Assembly: GCA_963693315.1 (NCBI GenBank)
Contig: OY856188.1
Span: 217,949,396 to 218,013,395 of the forward strand
DNA from: Diogma glabrata
Lineage: Eukaryota; Arthropoda; Insecta; Diptera; Cylindrotomidae
Length of the DNA stretch: 64,000 nucleotides
Reading direction: 5' to 3'
Both the position numbers and the translations under genes were made by a program. Below the pieces are notes generated by a model that had not been told where the DNA came from, did not search any database, and worked only from the letters and a program-made list of their open reading frames with translations. Of the stretch, positions 23,131 to 37,138 are shown in pieces (the stretch's first letter is position 1; each line of letters starts with the position of its first letter).

Positions 23131-25990
23131 AAACAATTTTTGGAAAATTTGGTCCGTATACCGAAATGAGTTTGAAATGCCTGATAGATCAACCCTTTGC
23201 TTTTTTTCCAAGTTTATTGCTATATATTTGTCCAAAAAAGTTGAATTTTTGTATATTTCCATTATAGATTTCTATGTACAAAGTCGATTTAAACTATGAT
23301 GTAAAAGGAAAGTTAACCGAGACAAAATGTCTTCATTTATATTATGCGAAAATGGGCTTTCTGACTCGACAAGTGATGGACTCATACGGTTTCTAAGTAA
23401 CCATGAACGATATTTTAATATTTTTATTGTATTTTTTCTGCCCCAAAATATTTCACTTATACCCCAGCAATGGATAGCAAGTCTTTTTTAAACTTCTTTA
23501 CTAGGGGTTTTGTGGTATATAATTTTGGCAAGTCCTTTTTTGACATCAGTATAAGATAGCTGAAAATATCAGCGTATTTAAAATTTCTTGCCGTTATTCG
23601 CTTCAGGTCTGCACTAAATGTATAGGGTGTTGTTTTGAGAGATTAAGCTCTTCACTGCTGCTTTAACCCATCAATTATAGTAGAAATTAGAAGAAGTTCT
23701 TGTTTTAAAAAGTTAATATCATTCTTTACACAATTAGTGCTTTCTGTACTAAGTATTGTAATTTATAGAAACGTTCTAAAATTTAAATAAATGTATTTCT
23801 CCTAGTTTTGTAATTGCTATAAACAATCAATATTATTTTGTTCAAATTCTTCCTGAATTTTTTTTTGTACATTGATCGTTTAAATGTTTTTAGCTTTTTA
23901 GCACTTTTCTAACTGCAAGTCTTAACTGCCGAATACTATATCGAGCTTTCGATAACTATTTTCCAATTAAAGTTCGGCCATCTTATTTTTGTTTCTCGTT
24001 ATCCAGTTTATCCTAATTTTATCAGTTTTTCAGAGCCCATGGAAAGGAAATGCACCAAAATGTATTATTCTGTAAAACTATATACAAACAAAATACCAAC
24101 ATTTTCAAACATTAAAATAATTTGTTTTTAAAACAAAGCAACCAATTTTCGTTACATGACATTTGGTGGTTGCCATGGATAACATATTTTATAAATTTAA
24201 ATTTGAATAAAATCTAAAATCACAAAGCCTACCTGATAAAATAAATATTTTTGTTTCTCATTCATAATACATGCGTTCGTTTGGAACGAAATAGCTGCTC
24301 AAAGCAGCTTTTGTTTAGATCACCAATGGAACGTCGAAAATTGGAAAAATTTTCAAATATAGCCACACAATATTATTATTCTCAATATTTTTTACTTTGG
24401 ACTGATGTTTAGATCTGACTGGTCCATTTTATTATTAAAAATACCAAAACAAGTTTATAAACGAGCTAAATAAAATCGAAAAATAAGCTGCTTTTCAACT
24501 ACAAAACTTGTTCGAGGTAGAGTAGATCAAAGCAAGTTTGAGTAAGTTTGATTTTCAATAGAACGCGCTTAATATGACGAATACGAATTACGAAACATAA
24601 TTTTTTTTTAAATCTGTTTCAGTTGGGATGAACCTGTTTTTTTCTTCAATTTTTATAGAACAAACACACCATCCGCGATCCCCATTAGGATATATGATTC
24701 AATAAATGATAAAAAATCAACGCATTGATTATACTCGTTGGCTAATGGCTTCTCTATTAGATTAACATTACAACAAAATTTCTTACGTTACCCATTTAAT
24801 TGTTCATTTTTAATCTTAATTAGCATTATTAGGTCAAAATGATATTTTTTACTATCGTCAAGGTTGGTACTAATTTCTTATGTTTATCTTTTCTGAACAA
24901 AGAAAACTAAAAAAAAATGTAGTTAAAGTTTTCTTATTAAAAAAGTTTTATTTTATTCATTTAAAATAAAAACTTAGTTTTTTCTTACTCTCGCAAAAAA
25001 TATGAAACAAACAATGCAGGTTGATGAGATTAAATTATTATTATAATACAAAAAAATTATTTTTTTTTTTTATAACACAAAAAAAAAATTGATTAAAATC
25101 TTAGTTATGTTATTTTTTGTTTGTTTATTTATTAAAATAGTATTGTATAGAGAAGGCCACCCAGATTTATGGAAATGTATGAAAAATAAAAACAACAGTG
25201 ATATCTATTCAACTGTGTTACCGGTTAGCTGAGAGTTTTTGGTTAAAAAACAAAATTAATTTACTACTATATAAAAATATGATATGTTAAGTTATTTCTT
25301 GTTTTATAAAAAAAACAATTACAAGGATTTTCAGTTATAGTATTTTTCCTTGTTTTTGATTTTTTATTGATAAAGATTTACACTCATTAAAATTGATTAA
25401 TTTGTTTATCATTTAATTTATATTAATTGTGTAAAAGAAATTATTAACGTGTAACCTAGTTAGTTGTTGAAACCTGAAAGAAATCAAGATTCGACATTTG
25501 GTAGAAATATAATTTTTTTTCTAAAGAGTAGGAAGAAACTCATTAAGATAATAAATTTTAATCGTATTTAATTTTTCTAAGAAAAAAAATCCAACAAACA
25601 GGATCATTTAACGCAAAACACTAAATTATATTAAATAAAATTTAAAAAAAATGTATTGAAAAATTTCCTTGTAGTCGTATTTATAAAAAGAAAATTTAAA
25701 AATGAAAGGAGGTCAACAGTTTTAAGTATTTTTATTTAATTTGGAAATTCTATGAGGGGGCGAACATTCAAAAAAAATAATACAAAAATCGAAACAGAGA
25801 GTTTTTTCTGTGTTTTTTTTTATGAAATGAAAACTATTTTGGTTGAAATCATTTATGTTATTTAGATTGGTTTTAAGATTAGATTTCAATTTTTGTGATA
25901 AAAATAAATAAAAGATTTGTATGTTCTTGAGATAGGGTGATCAATGATCCTCTGAAGTTAACCTTTTAAAGGACTGACTGGAATTAATAA
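23131..25990. other. AT-rich non-coding DNA
   Basis: No gene or repeat recognised. Scattered homopolymer runs and short biased open frames only. Confidence 0.5.
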
Positions 25991-25999
25991 GAGTTTTAG

Positions 26000-26720
26000 G
26001 ATTCAGGAGGTTGTTAGCAATCACAAAATCAAACTAGGACAATTTTATATTGAGTGGCTTTGACATATACGCTGATTAGCTGCAAAACAGACCTGCAGTA
26101 AACTGAAGGGTCGCCACAATTGCGCTGAAATCTTTTTCAACCACCAGTTGCGAAAAGTAGTAAAGACTCCACTACCAAAATACCTTGTAGCACCACCCTA
26201 TAAAGTATGCGGCAATTGACTGGTTAATTGCCATGGAAAAGCTACAAGCCAAATAAAAACGCTGTGCTGTGGGTAGCAACTAGTTGTCCATATACATGTA
26301 AAGACAAGCCCTTTACAGTCATAAGCAAGACAGACATACAAATATTTGGTTGAGACTCATCAGAAACATGCCGAAATAGACCGAACAGTCCATACATAGA
26401 AAATATAATAATAACGGCAGGACTTAAAACTGAAGCATAAAAATTACACCTAGATCAACTATACAGATAAAACAGTATACGGAAAAATATAGAGTTTGAA
26501 GGTAATGCACTACCAGTAAGGCTGTCAGAAACACGTTTATCTAGATCGGCAAAGTGTTATAAATACTAGCCTAGCTGCAGTTTTATAATTATGATCAAAC
26601 TTCAGAGAGGTTTCGCTATTCGGCATATGCTAGGCTTGATGGTCCCCAATAATACCGGTTGTGTTCTTTTTGAAATCAATAAACTTTAAATGATCCCTCT
26701 AGGCTCTAACATTCAATAAA
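26000..26720. other. GC-richer segment of unknown origin
   Basis: This segment has noticeably more G and C than the flanks and lacks the long A/T runs. Translations in all frames contain several stops, and I recognise no domain. It is most likely an old transposon fragment, but I cannot name a family. Confidence 0.4.
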
Positions 26721-29540
26721 TTCCATGTCTGTTCGAAACGTTATTTTATTTTACAATAACCAGTTACACAAAAAATTTATATAAATGAAGTGTGGGATCA
26801 AAGAACAAAAGATAATAACTAAATTCATGAGGATTTGAATGCGGTAGTAGTTTTTATTAGTACTTTACCGGTTATAAAATAAAATTTAATTTTTTTATCA
26901 ACGGTAAACACTAAAAATAACAAAACTGAACTTCATGTGCTTTAATTTTATGTTAAATCATCGTTATATTTTAATTTATGCTTGATATAATAGATATATT
27001 TTTAGCAAAAAGAAAAAATTGTATAACAATTTTATTTGTTTCAATTACAACGTTTAAGTTAACTGAATTTAATTTGCATGTAAGAAACAATGTCGAAAGT
27101 AAATTATTTTCTACGTGATTCTATGAACAAATTAACCCTTTTAAACCAACCGAAACCAATTTAAAACAATTTACCTTTAACAACAATCTTTAAATTTTTT
27201 ACTTCAAAACTTAAAGCTCTTTCATTTTTGTTAAGTAAAAAAACTTCAATTAAATTAAAATTTAACCGATATTTTTCGAAACTAAAAAGTTTGTGTTTTA
27301 ATTTTAATTCCTTTTCGCCATTATAAAATAACGAAATTTCCGGGAGTTAAATTGAGATGAGAGCTTTGAAATAGAAGGAAATGTATATAGAATGAAAAAC
27401 AACATAAGAAGCAATATATAAAACAATTCATCTAACATCCATCCATTCCCATATTTTGGTTTTTCTTGCGGATAATATTCCATCCCAGTCAACAACAAAC
27501 GACGACAACACACCAAAATAACAAACAGAGCAAAAAGAAAATATCTAATAAAATGGATTCTTGATTAAATTGAAATAAGAACGACGTTGAACGTTATATA
27601 TATATAATTTTTTCCGTTTTTAATATATAAAAAAAAATAAAATTCCATTCCATCCACGTTCAATTCCAACTCTGGATTTTTTTTCTGCTTTTTTATATGA
27701 AAAAAAAAATTCTGTTGTATTTTGGATCAGAAAAAACTTTGGTTTTTATTTTTTTCTGTTTTCAACTTCAACTTGCCCGTCGTAGTTTTTTAATATATAT
27801 AAAAAAGCATTGGTTTTTTTATTCCTGTTTCTTTTCAACTTTTCACTGTTTTTTTTTGTTTGGATAGTTGCCAAGGAGACATCAAAATCGGGTGGTTCCG
27901 CGCATGAGCGAAGAAAAACACCGAAAAAACATGAAAATTTCTTTTGATTTTTTCTATTATTTTTCTTCATTTTGATAGAAAATTCTAAATTGTTGAGAAT
28001 GAAGCAAAAACAAAATTATATAGAAGAAATATTTTTTTCTAGTTTCTGTATTGTAGATGACTGTTTATGGTTGGAAAATGCAATTTTCATTTTACAAAAA
28101 AAAAACATTTGAAAATATTAAAAGAAGATTGATGACGTCATTATTGAAGAGTAGAATGATAAGGAAATAAAAGTTTTTTGGTTTTTTGTAGAAAAATGAA
28201 ATTGCAAAATTTCTGTCTGAGAAATTTATTTATTTTATTTTCGAAGGATATTTTTGTTTTTGACATTTTGAATGTCATTTATTGAATTAGCATTTTTTTT
28301 GTTGTTGGAATACGAGGAAGAAGTAAGTATACAAAATGGAATGGTGCAAATTATTGAAGAGATAAAATATGAATTTAATATTTAATAGACAAAATTTTTT
28401 GGTTGTTTTTGAGAAAGGATATGGTTTTGATAAATTAAGGTTAAGGTATGATGATTTTTGTTTTAAATTTATGTTCACTGATTGTTTTGGAAGCAATTTA
28501 GATATAAAGGTAACCGATTTATAATTAATATTAACATCTATGTCGATATTATTATTTGCGTAAATAAGAACTAGGTTTTTTGGTTGGTAGAATTTATTTT
28601 GCTTCACCTTGTCTTAAGTATTTGCAATCTTAAAGTCAAACCTATACTACTCAGTTTTGATTACCGTTAAAGGTCACATTTGGTAGTTGTCGCTATAATA
28701 GTATATCAAATTACTTTAATCACAACAAACTGGTTAAACGGGTTGAAAGAAACAAATCCTTTTGTTAAACATGCGAGTTTCATAAACTTCCTGGATTACA
28801 TATAAGACAAATTTATAGTGAAATTTCTTTGTTAGCATATTTCATCACAATATTACATTTTCAGTATATGTATGTAGTTGATTTGATATCAATATTCGTA
28901 ATAAGTATTTAACAAGGTTAAATCAAAAATCTATTTTCTCACACTCATAAAATAAAATACTGATTAAATTAGTAATTAAAATATATCACATAAATTCCAA
29001 ATAAAACAGAAAATGCTTTAGATGCGTCGCATGCAATTTTCAGGTTGATGATCACAAAATAAGTTGGAGTATTTACTCTGTCAAAGATTAAATCCGAACT
29101 GTGATTAGTACCTTACTTTTCTGATTTTACTAGAATATTTGGATGCTGATGTTAATGCTGAATCAATTCGTCCATAAACTCTCGTCACTTTAATTTGTAA
29201 TCTTCGCTGCGATCATAAGAATCATACGATCGAGCTCTTAAAACTTGAAGTTCCAGCTAGCGGAAGTCCGTAACCAGAACATTACATTTCTAGCCTTCCT
29301 GTTGCTCCAAATTTATCGTACTATGATGAAGTTTTAGTATAATGTACAATCATATTCATTACAGTAATCCTTTGTAATAAACAAAACTTCCAATGGTATA
29401 CTTCAATACATTTTTGGTTTATAACTTTAAAAAACTCTATCCCAACGACCATTACAAAAAAAATGAAGATTAAATTATCTGCTTAATGGCTTGCAAAATC
29501 TACTACCAACCTGTGCTACCTGACTAACGCTGAGAGTATT
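26721..29540. other. AT-rich non-coding DNA
   Basis: No gene recognised. A CRE-like palindrome lies at 28132-28141. Poly-T/poly-A rich stretches at 27270-28000 produce minus-strand open frames of Lys/Asn/Phe composition that I do not regard as genes. Confidence 0.5.
28132..28141. promoter_or_regulatory. CRE-like palindrome ATGACGTCAT
   Basis: Identical 10-bp palindrome to that at 12773-12782. It may be a bZIP factor site; no neighbouring promoter is identified. Confidence 0.3.
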
Positions 29541-31080
29541 AGGTGTATTGTTGTATCGAGAAAGACAGAGTAAATATTACTCATATTGAATTATGCTACA
29601 TATCACGGTGTTGTAGGCGTCTTAAAACATATGCTGCTCAAACGTCAGTTCCCCATTTAGGGAGAACAGTAATTAATATGTTAACCTACCCTTTTTTTAA
29701 ATCTCGAAAAATAAGAAGCCACAAATCTCGGCTTCTCGAAAGGTGGGACCAAAACATGCACCGTGCTGAAGTTAGAGCTTAATCGAGCAACGGATCCAGG
29801 AATGGCAGCATTCAAGAAGCCGCACTCAAAAATTTAATTTTAACGATCGGCAATGTTCATGGACCTACTGAAGCCAAAACTAATTATAATAATGATTGCT
29901 CCTTTTTAAAATTCGAAGAATTCATCATTAATATCCCATGACATGATATAAAAATCGTAGTAGGTGACTTTAAGTGGAAAAAGTGATCTAAAAGTGCCCC
30001 AATAGATTGATATATGATATAGTTATTTCTAGCACTTTCTTTCAATCACAAGGGCATCTTCAATGCAACGTGAAAAATCGATTATGTCTTGATCTCTAAA
30101 AGACAATCTACAAGTGTAACTAACGTTCACTCGTACAGAGATGCTGATATTGACATCGATCATATTCTTGTAATTTTAAGTTAAAAGTTAATCATCTCCA
30201 TTCAATAGAAATTCAAAAAAGACCGTGCGCTGGATTTTCGACACATTTATGTAACAATCGGCCTTGTTTTGATTCTTGCTTTAAATTAAGAATCAAAACC
30301 ATATAAAAAGCAACTCCATAAAAACAAAAATATTATTCTTTTTCAGAACAGTATTCGCATCCAAAGAGGCTCCGTAATTCAATTTACAATTCAATTTGTT
30401 CTTTATTTTCATTTTTGACCTTTCTCAATAATAGAAGTATACAAATATCATATCAAAGAGAGTGTATAAAACTTGTTTAGAATCTATTACATACGAATTG
30501 TAACCTTAGATTTTTGTGTTGGTATGTGTTATAAGTTTTATGTTATAATAGAAATAGCACTAATCAAATCTGCTTTAATAGAGAAGAGAAATGTTTATGA
30601 TTTTTTCTCATTCAACTGAATCGGTTTTTTTGAGATCATGTAATGTGATCATGTGAAATGCTGAATAATTATTGAGCGTAAAAGTGACCATGTATGAAGA
30701 AAAGAAACAAACATAGAAAATTCTCGCTAATAAAAATCGATCAATTCATCCATATGAATTCTTGTCTGAGAACATTCTAGAATTCTAAAAAACTGCAGGA
30801 AATATAGTCACGCAACATTAAGAAGAGCAGGCCACCCCTTCAGATATTAAACATAACATACAAAAACAGTGGCAAACGCTTTATTCAACCATTAGATCCA
30901 CAACACAAATGGCAATCGGAAAACAACCACAGAGATCACGCAACCAATGTTTGGACGACCATTGCCCCAATACGTTGAAGATTTAACAAAGAACAATGAC
31001 GCGAGAACAATAGTTATCAAATCTGACAAAGGATTCCATCCAAGTTACAACTATCAAAACTGGAAACAATGAACCTGAAA
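29540..31080 (+). pseudogene. RTE-like LINE relic (endonuclease and linker)
   Basis: A plus-strand series of fragments follows the order of an RTE-type LINE protein. Near 29845: NVHGPTEAKTN. Near 29940: HDIKIVVGDF, the GDF(N) endonuclease motif. Near 30085: QIDYVLISKRQSTSV, followed by DADIDIDHILVIL, in which the final histidine corresponds to the catalytic D-H pair. Near 30850: QKQWQTLYSTIRSTTQMAIG followed by RNQCLDDHC, matching the linker before the reverse transcriptase. Stops and frame changes are frequent. About 600 bp between the DH motif and the linker has no recognisable similarity and may be an insertion or decayed sequence. The reverse transcriptase itself is absent. The 29543-29782 open frame upstream is probably a more decayed N-terminal part. 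Confidence 0.7.
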
Positions 31081-31092
31081 CAAATAAAAGTA

Positions 31093-32222
31093 CACTGAAA
31101 AAAATAATAATAAACTAAAGCTAGTTTAATTGGTTTTAGTTATAATAACCCCGTTTTGGGTTGATTTGTTACAAATTTACTATGTTTAACTTAAACTGAG
31201 CAAGTTTTATAACACAAAACTAGCTAAGTTAATTATTGTTTCGATTTTAATAAGAGAAATATGAATTGGGATGTAGATTTTAACTGAAACTGTGTTACTT
31301 TAAGTAGGTATTAGAAAGTAAAATATTTTGATTTCGTGTAATTAGTGGAGTTAAAATAATTATGGTTAATGATCATTAAATTTGTTCATTAAATTGATTT
31401 TTTTAAAGCTCTACATAAAAATTAATTTATACAATTGATTAAGTTATGTGCTTCCCATAATTAGATTATTTTACTGGGATTTCTTTTCAAATGTTTAGAA
31501 GATTGAAACCGGTAGTACGGAAAATAAAAAATAAAAGTTTTAAAATTTAATTCTAAGTTTTAGTTTTTTTATTAAAGTGAAGAATACTTATTGGTGAAAC
31601 ATGCAAGTTCAACAAATACTTTGTAATATATGTAAAATATTTCATAAATTATTGTTTTCCATAAAGTTAACTTGCACTGAAAAATTAACATATGCGAACG
31701 GTTATCATTACTTAAACATTTAGTCCAGTCATTCAACGGAAAATAAGGCGAAACTGTATAATTCTTACAAACAGCACCGATTTGCACAAAAAGTTGGATT
31801 AAAGTGCTACTTACCCTCTACTTCGTGCATTTACCCTGTAGGTGGTGTTCGCGAGGGAACATTTCAACTGGTCTTTGACTGGACTAAATATAAAAAAGAA
31901 CTGTATAATTTTAACTGTGCATAGTAAAATCTACTTATGCACCAAAGTTGATATTACCAAGCATCCAGTTTAATTTCAGCCAATTTTTCTTCATGTTTTG
32001 TTTTATGATCATAATACAGTTAGGTTTTCAGAATATTGCTCTGCAGAATTGTATAAAATCAGAAGTTCTTTCGTTAAAAAATCATTTTAAAGTGGATTTT
32101 ATTGTTATATAATAATAATCAAAGTGTTTTTAAGTGTAAGTTTTTATAAGTGCTATTATAGTAAACAATTTATTGTTACAGTGGTTAAGGTGCCGAAGTT
32201 TAAAAGATTAAAAATATTTTGT
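31093..32222. repeat. Dispersed repeat, copy B (CACTGAAAAAAA-type end)
   Basis: Starts CACTGAAAAAAATAATA and shares ordered blocks with copy A at 15591, including TGCGAACGGTT and AGTAAAATCTACTTATGCAC. It is longer than copy A because of an insertion of about 330 bp in its middle, part of which is GC-richer (31790-31900). Confidence 0.7.
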
Positions 32223-32337
32223 TAGTGCTCTTTTATATAAAAGAATTAATACAGGTATTTATATACATATTTATACATATAATATTAACTGTTTTAATTA
32301 TTAAAAACATAAATATAATAAACATATGTATATATAA

Positions 32338-32339
<2 letters not shown>

Positions 32340-32420
<81 letters not shown>
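32340..32420. repeat. (TA)n microsatellite
   Basis: About 40 TA units directly left of a fold-back element. Confidence 0.97.
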
Positions 32421-32427
<7 letters not shown>

Positions 32428-32429
32428 TA

Positions 32430-33726
32430 GGGTGTTCCTTAATTTTCGATTTCAAAATATTTTTGGTCTCACCCCCTAAATTGGTGTGTATACATATAAA
32501 AATGAACTGCAAGAAATTTTAGGTCAATCAAATAAAGTTAACCCGTGCCGACTTGAAGTTGAACTTTGGTTCCATATAAAATCATCGAAAAAAATAAACA
32601 TTGTTGCTGTACTGTTTTAGATTTTACTCAAACTTTGTGGAAATGTTCTTTAAGGTTCAAAAAATCAAAATCCACAAGGATTTAATTTTTGCACGCGCCA
32701 CTTCCGGTCCACACAAAATAAAGCACTTGAAAAGTCGTATTTTTGTGTTTTGCGGTTTTAGCTGTAAAACTTTTTCTATTAAAGATATTGATTTGATCAA
32801 GGTGACATTATAAAGCTGAAAGATGGTAGTTTTTAAAACAAAAATAAAAATTGATATTATTCATATATTTGAAAAATGAGAGAGTATTGAAAATACGTGT
32901 ATTTTATTGATTTCTTGTGATTTTCAATTGACACCAGTGTCTGCACTGTTGAATATAAAAGTCTAAATATTCTTAAATATCAAAGTGCACATATTGTTAT
33001 AGTATAAAAAATTAAAATCGACTCGTTCGGTCAACTCGTAATGCAAAAACTCTTTACTTGAAATTTTGAAATTTCAGCAATTTGCATATTTCAGGCTACA
33101 ATTTGGACGTGTTTGGTAAAAGTCAAAAATTTGAAATTAGCAGGATATTCAGTTCTTACCTTTAACTTTAAAAAACTTTCAGGCTTGTTTTTTTTTATTT
33201 CCTCCTGACGCGGGTGTACAGCCGTTTAAAGAGAAGCCAACATTTGTTTCTTACAGCTTACAGCTTCTTACTTACAGATTACAGTTTCTTACATTTTTAT
33301 TTTTGTTTTAAAAACTACCATCTTTCAGCTTTATAATGCCACCTTGACCGAATCAATATCTTTAATAGAAAAAGTTTTACAACTAAACCACAAAATACAA
33401 AAATACGACTTTTCAAGTGCTTTATTTTGTGTGGACCGGAAGTGGCGCGTGCGAAAATTAAATCCTGGTGGGTTTTGATCTTTTGAACCCTAAAGAACAT
33501 TTCCACAAAGTTTGAGTAAAATCTAAAACAGTACAGCAACAATTTTTCTTTTTTTTCGATGATTTCATATGGAGCCAAAGTTCAACTTCAAGTCGGCACG
33601 GGTTAACTTTATTTGATTGACCTAAAATTTCTTGCAGTTCATTTTTATATGTAAACACACCGATTTAGAGGGTGAGACCAAAAATATACCATAATTTTGT
33701 TTTCCCCATATAGCTAAGGAACACCC
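32430..33726. mobile_element. Fold-back MITE in (TA)n, family 1, copy 1
   Basis: The element begins GGGTGTTCCTTA and ends with the reverse complement TAAGGAACACCC, flanked by TA on both sides (32428-32429 and 33727-33728). The terminal inverted repeats are long: about 32430-32853 against 33294-33726, roughly 425 bp with high similarity. The unique core of about 440 bp is shared with copy 2 at 55319. No transposase is encoded. The many open frames in the arms are mirror images of each other and carry no domain. TA target use suggests mobilisation by a Tc1/mariner-type transposase, which is an inference. Confidence 0.9.
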
Positions 33727-33728
33727 TA

Positions 33729-35705
<1,977 letters not shown>

Positions 35706-36689
35706 GTGTCGCCCAATGTTCCTCAGCTGATATAAGTATGGAAAAATGCGCATTGCTAAAAACTAAACTAATGCATATGCGAACTCCTTGGTATGAAGTA
35801 ATTAATATATGGAAAGAGACGGCATGCAAAAGAATCGAGCAAATTGTTACGAGTAGAGATTCAAATATGACTACCATTTTCGAAGAATTGCCATTATTTA
35901 AATATTTTCAAGCTCCAGAACTGGTAAATTACAACACTTTCAAGAATCACAATTGATTTGAGATTTTTCTGATGAAACCAATTGTGGATATTTTTTATTG
36001 CAGATTACCTACGATTTCTTAAAGAGATATCCGGCACATTGTAGTATATATGAGAAGTGGGAGTAGTTCCTTAAAGTTGAAAAACATTTCAAACTAAATT
36101 TAAAAGAGCCTAGAAATAAAGCCTTATTTGAAAGAGTCCAAAAGTCAAAACAAGAGCTAACAATAGGTAACATATTTTGTAACCTTAATTTTTATTTGTT
36201 TTAATTTATCATAATATTAACCATTCACTTAATGTTTGCTTTTCAAATTTAGATACATACAATTTACAAATGATATACCTCCTACCAGCTATTATGCCTC
36301 CAGCCCTTCAAAAAATGAATCAAAAAGTGATCTAAAAAAAGCCTACTATTTCTGATTCACAGACCAATTTTATAATTAAGGCAGAAGATAGTTCTGATTT
36401 AACAAAAAAATTGGACTTGATACGTAAAGACAGCAAATTGAAAAAGCAAAAAGTGCAACCACTACAAGGTGTCATTGGAGATGATTTAGACTTCCACCAA
36501 TTTTTCGTAATTTTGGACAATCATAAATTTAAGTTTGGAAGTTTTTTAGAGGCTCTCGATATATGCTTCAAAATCTTCCACATTTTCGATCTGGAATACC
36601 CCAAAGCTTATAAATCCGTGGATGTTCATCCAAATGTTTTTTTTAGAATATTGCAACAAAATATGATGATCATATTCCAGCAGTACTGA
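35706..36689 (+). pseudogene. Three-exon gene relic, uncharacterised insect-type protein
   Basis: Exon A (35706-35923) is open from an acceptor AG. It encodes CALLKTKLMHMRTPWYEVIN, then IFEELPLFKYFQAPEL, and ends at a GT donor in phase 0. An 80-bp intron (35924-36003, GTAAAT...TTGCAG) leads to exon B (36004-36166), then a second short intron (36167-36252, GTAACA...TTTAG) and exon C (36253-36689). Joined by these sites the frame is continuous except for TAG at 36064 and TAA at 36333. Near 36618 the family-like phrase WMFIQMFF appears one frame off, suggesting a third lesion. Exon C carries FFVILDNHKFKFGSFLEALD followed by CFKIFHIFDLEYP. I recall similar C-termini in uncharacterised arthropod and cnidarian proteins, possibly repeat-associated. 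No enzymatic domain is recognised. Either a recent pseudogene or a copy of a multi-gene family. Confidence 0.65.
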
Positions 36690-36938
36690 CTTTATGCCAC
36701 GATCTAAAAGAGTCAGCGTAATATTATTTATAACGTAATTATTAAACAGTAATAATTTAATACTCAATATTTCAATATAATTTTAAAATTTTATTATAAT
36801 CTATATAATGTACATATTTTTTAAATATAAATTTGTAATAAATGAATTAAGTAACAAATAGTTTTTGGTTTTTTTATTTTCAAAAGTTCACAAAACACAC
36901 AATTTTTTTTTTAAAATTGACAAAAAGAATTGGTTGTT

Positions 36939-37138
36939 NNNNNNNNNNNNNNNNNNNNNNNNNNNNNNNNNNNNNNNNNNNNNNNNNNNNNNNNNNNNNN
37001 NNNNNNNNNNNNNNNNNNNNNNNNNNNNNNNNNNNNNNNNNNNNNNNNNNNNNNNNNNNNNNNNNNNNNNNNNNNNNNNNNNNNNNNNNNNNNNNNNNNN
37101 NNNNNNNNNNNNNNNNNNNNNNNNNNNNNNNNNNNNNN
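36939..37138. other. Assembly gap (200 N)
   Basis: Exactly 200 consecutive N, a conventional placeholder length, so the true gap size is unknown. Open frames crossing it are meaningless. Confidence 1.

Noticed and set aside
27746..27970. Minus-strand Lys/Asn-rich open frame, and similar at 28287-28607
   Set aside because: Composition follows the poly-T plus strand; no domain or gene context.
32601..33658. Open frames of 66-87 codons in the arms of the family 1 element
   Set aside because: They are mirror copies of each other from the inverted arms, low in complexity and without domains; they recur in copy 2 with frameshifts.
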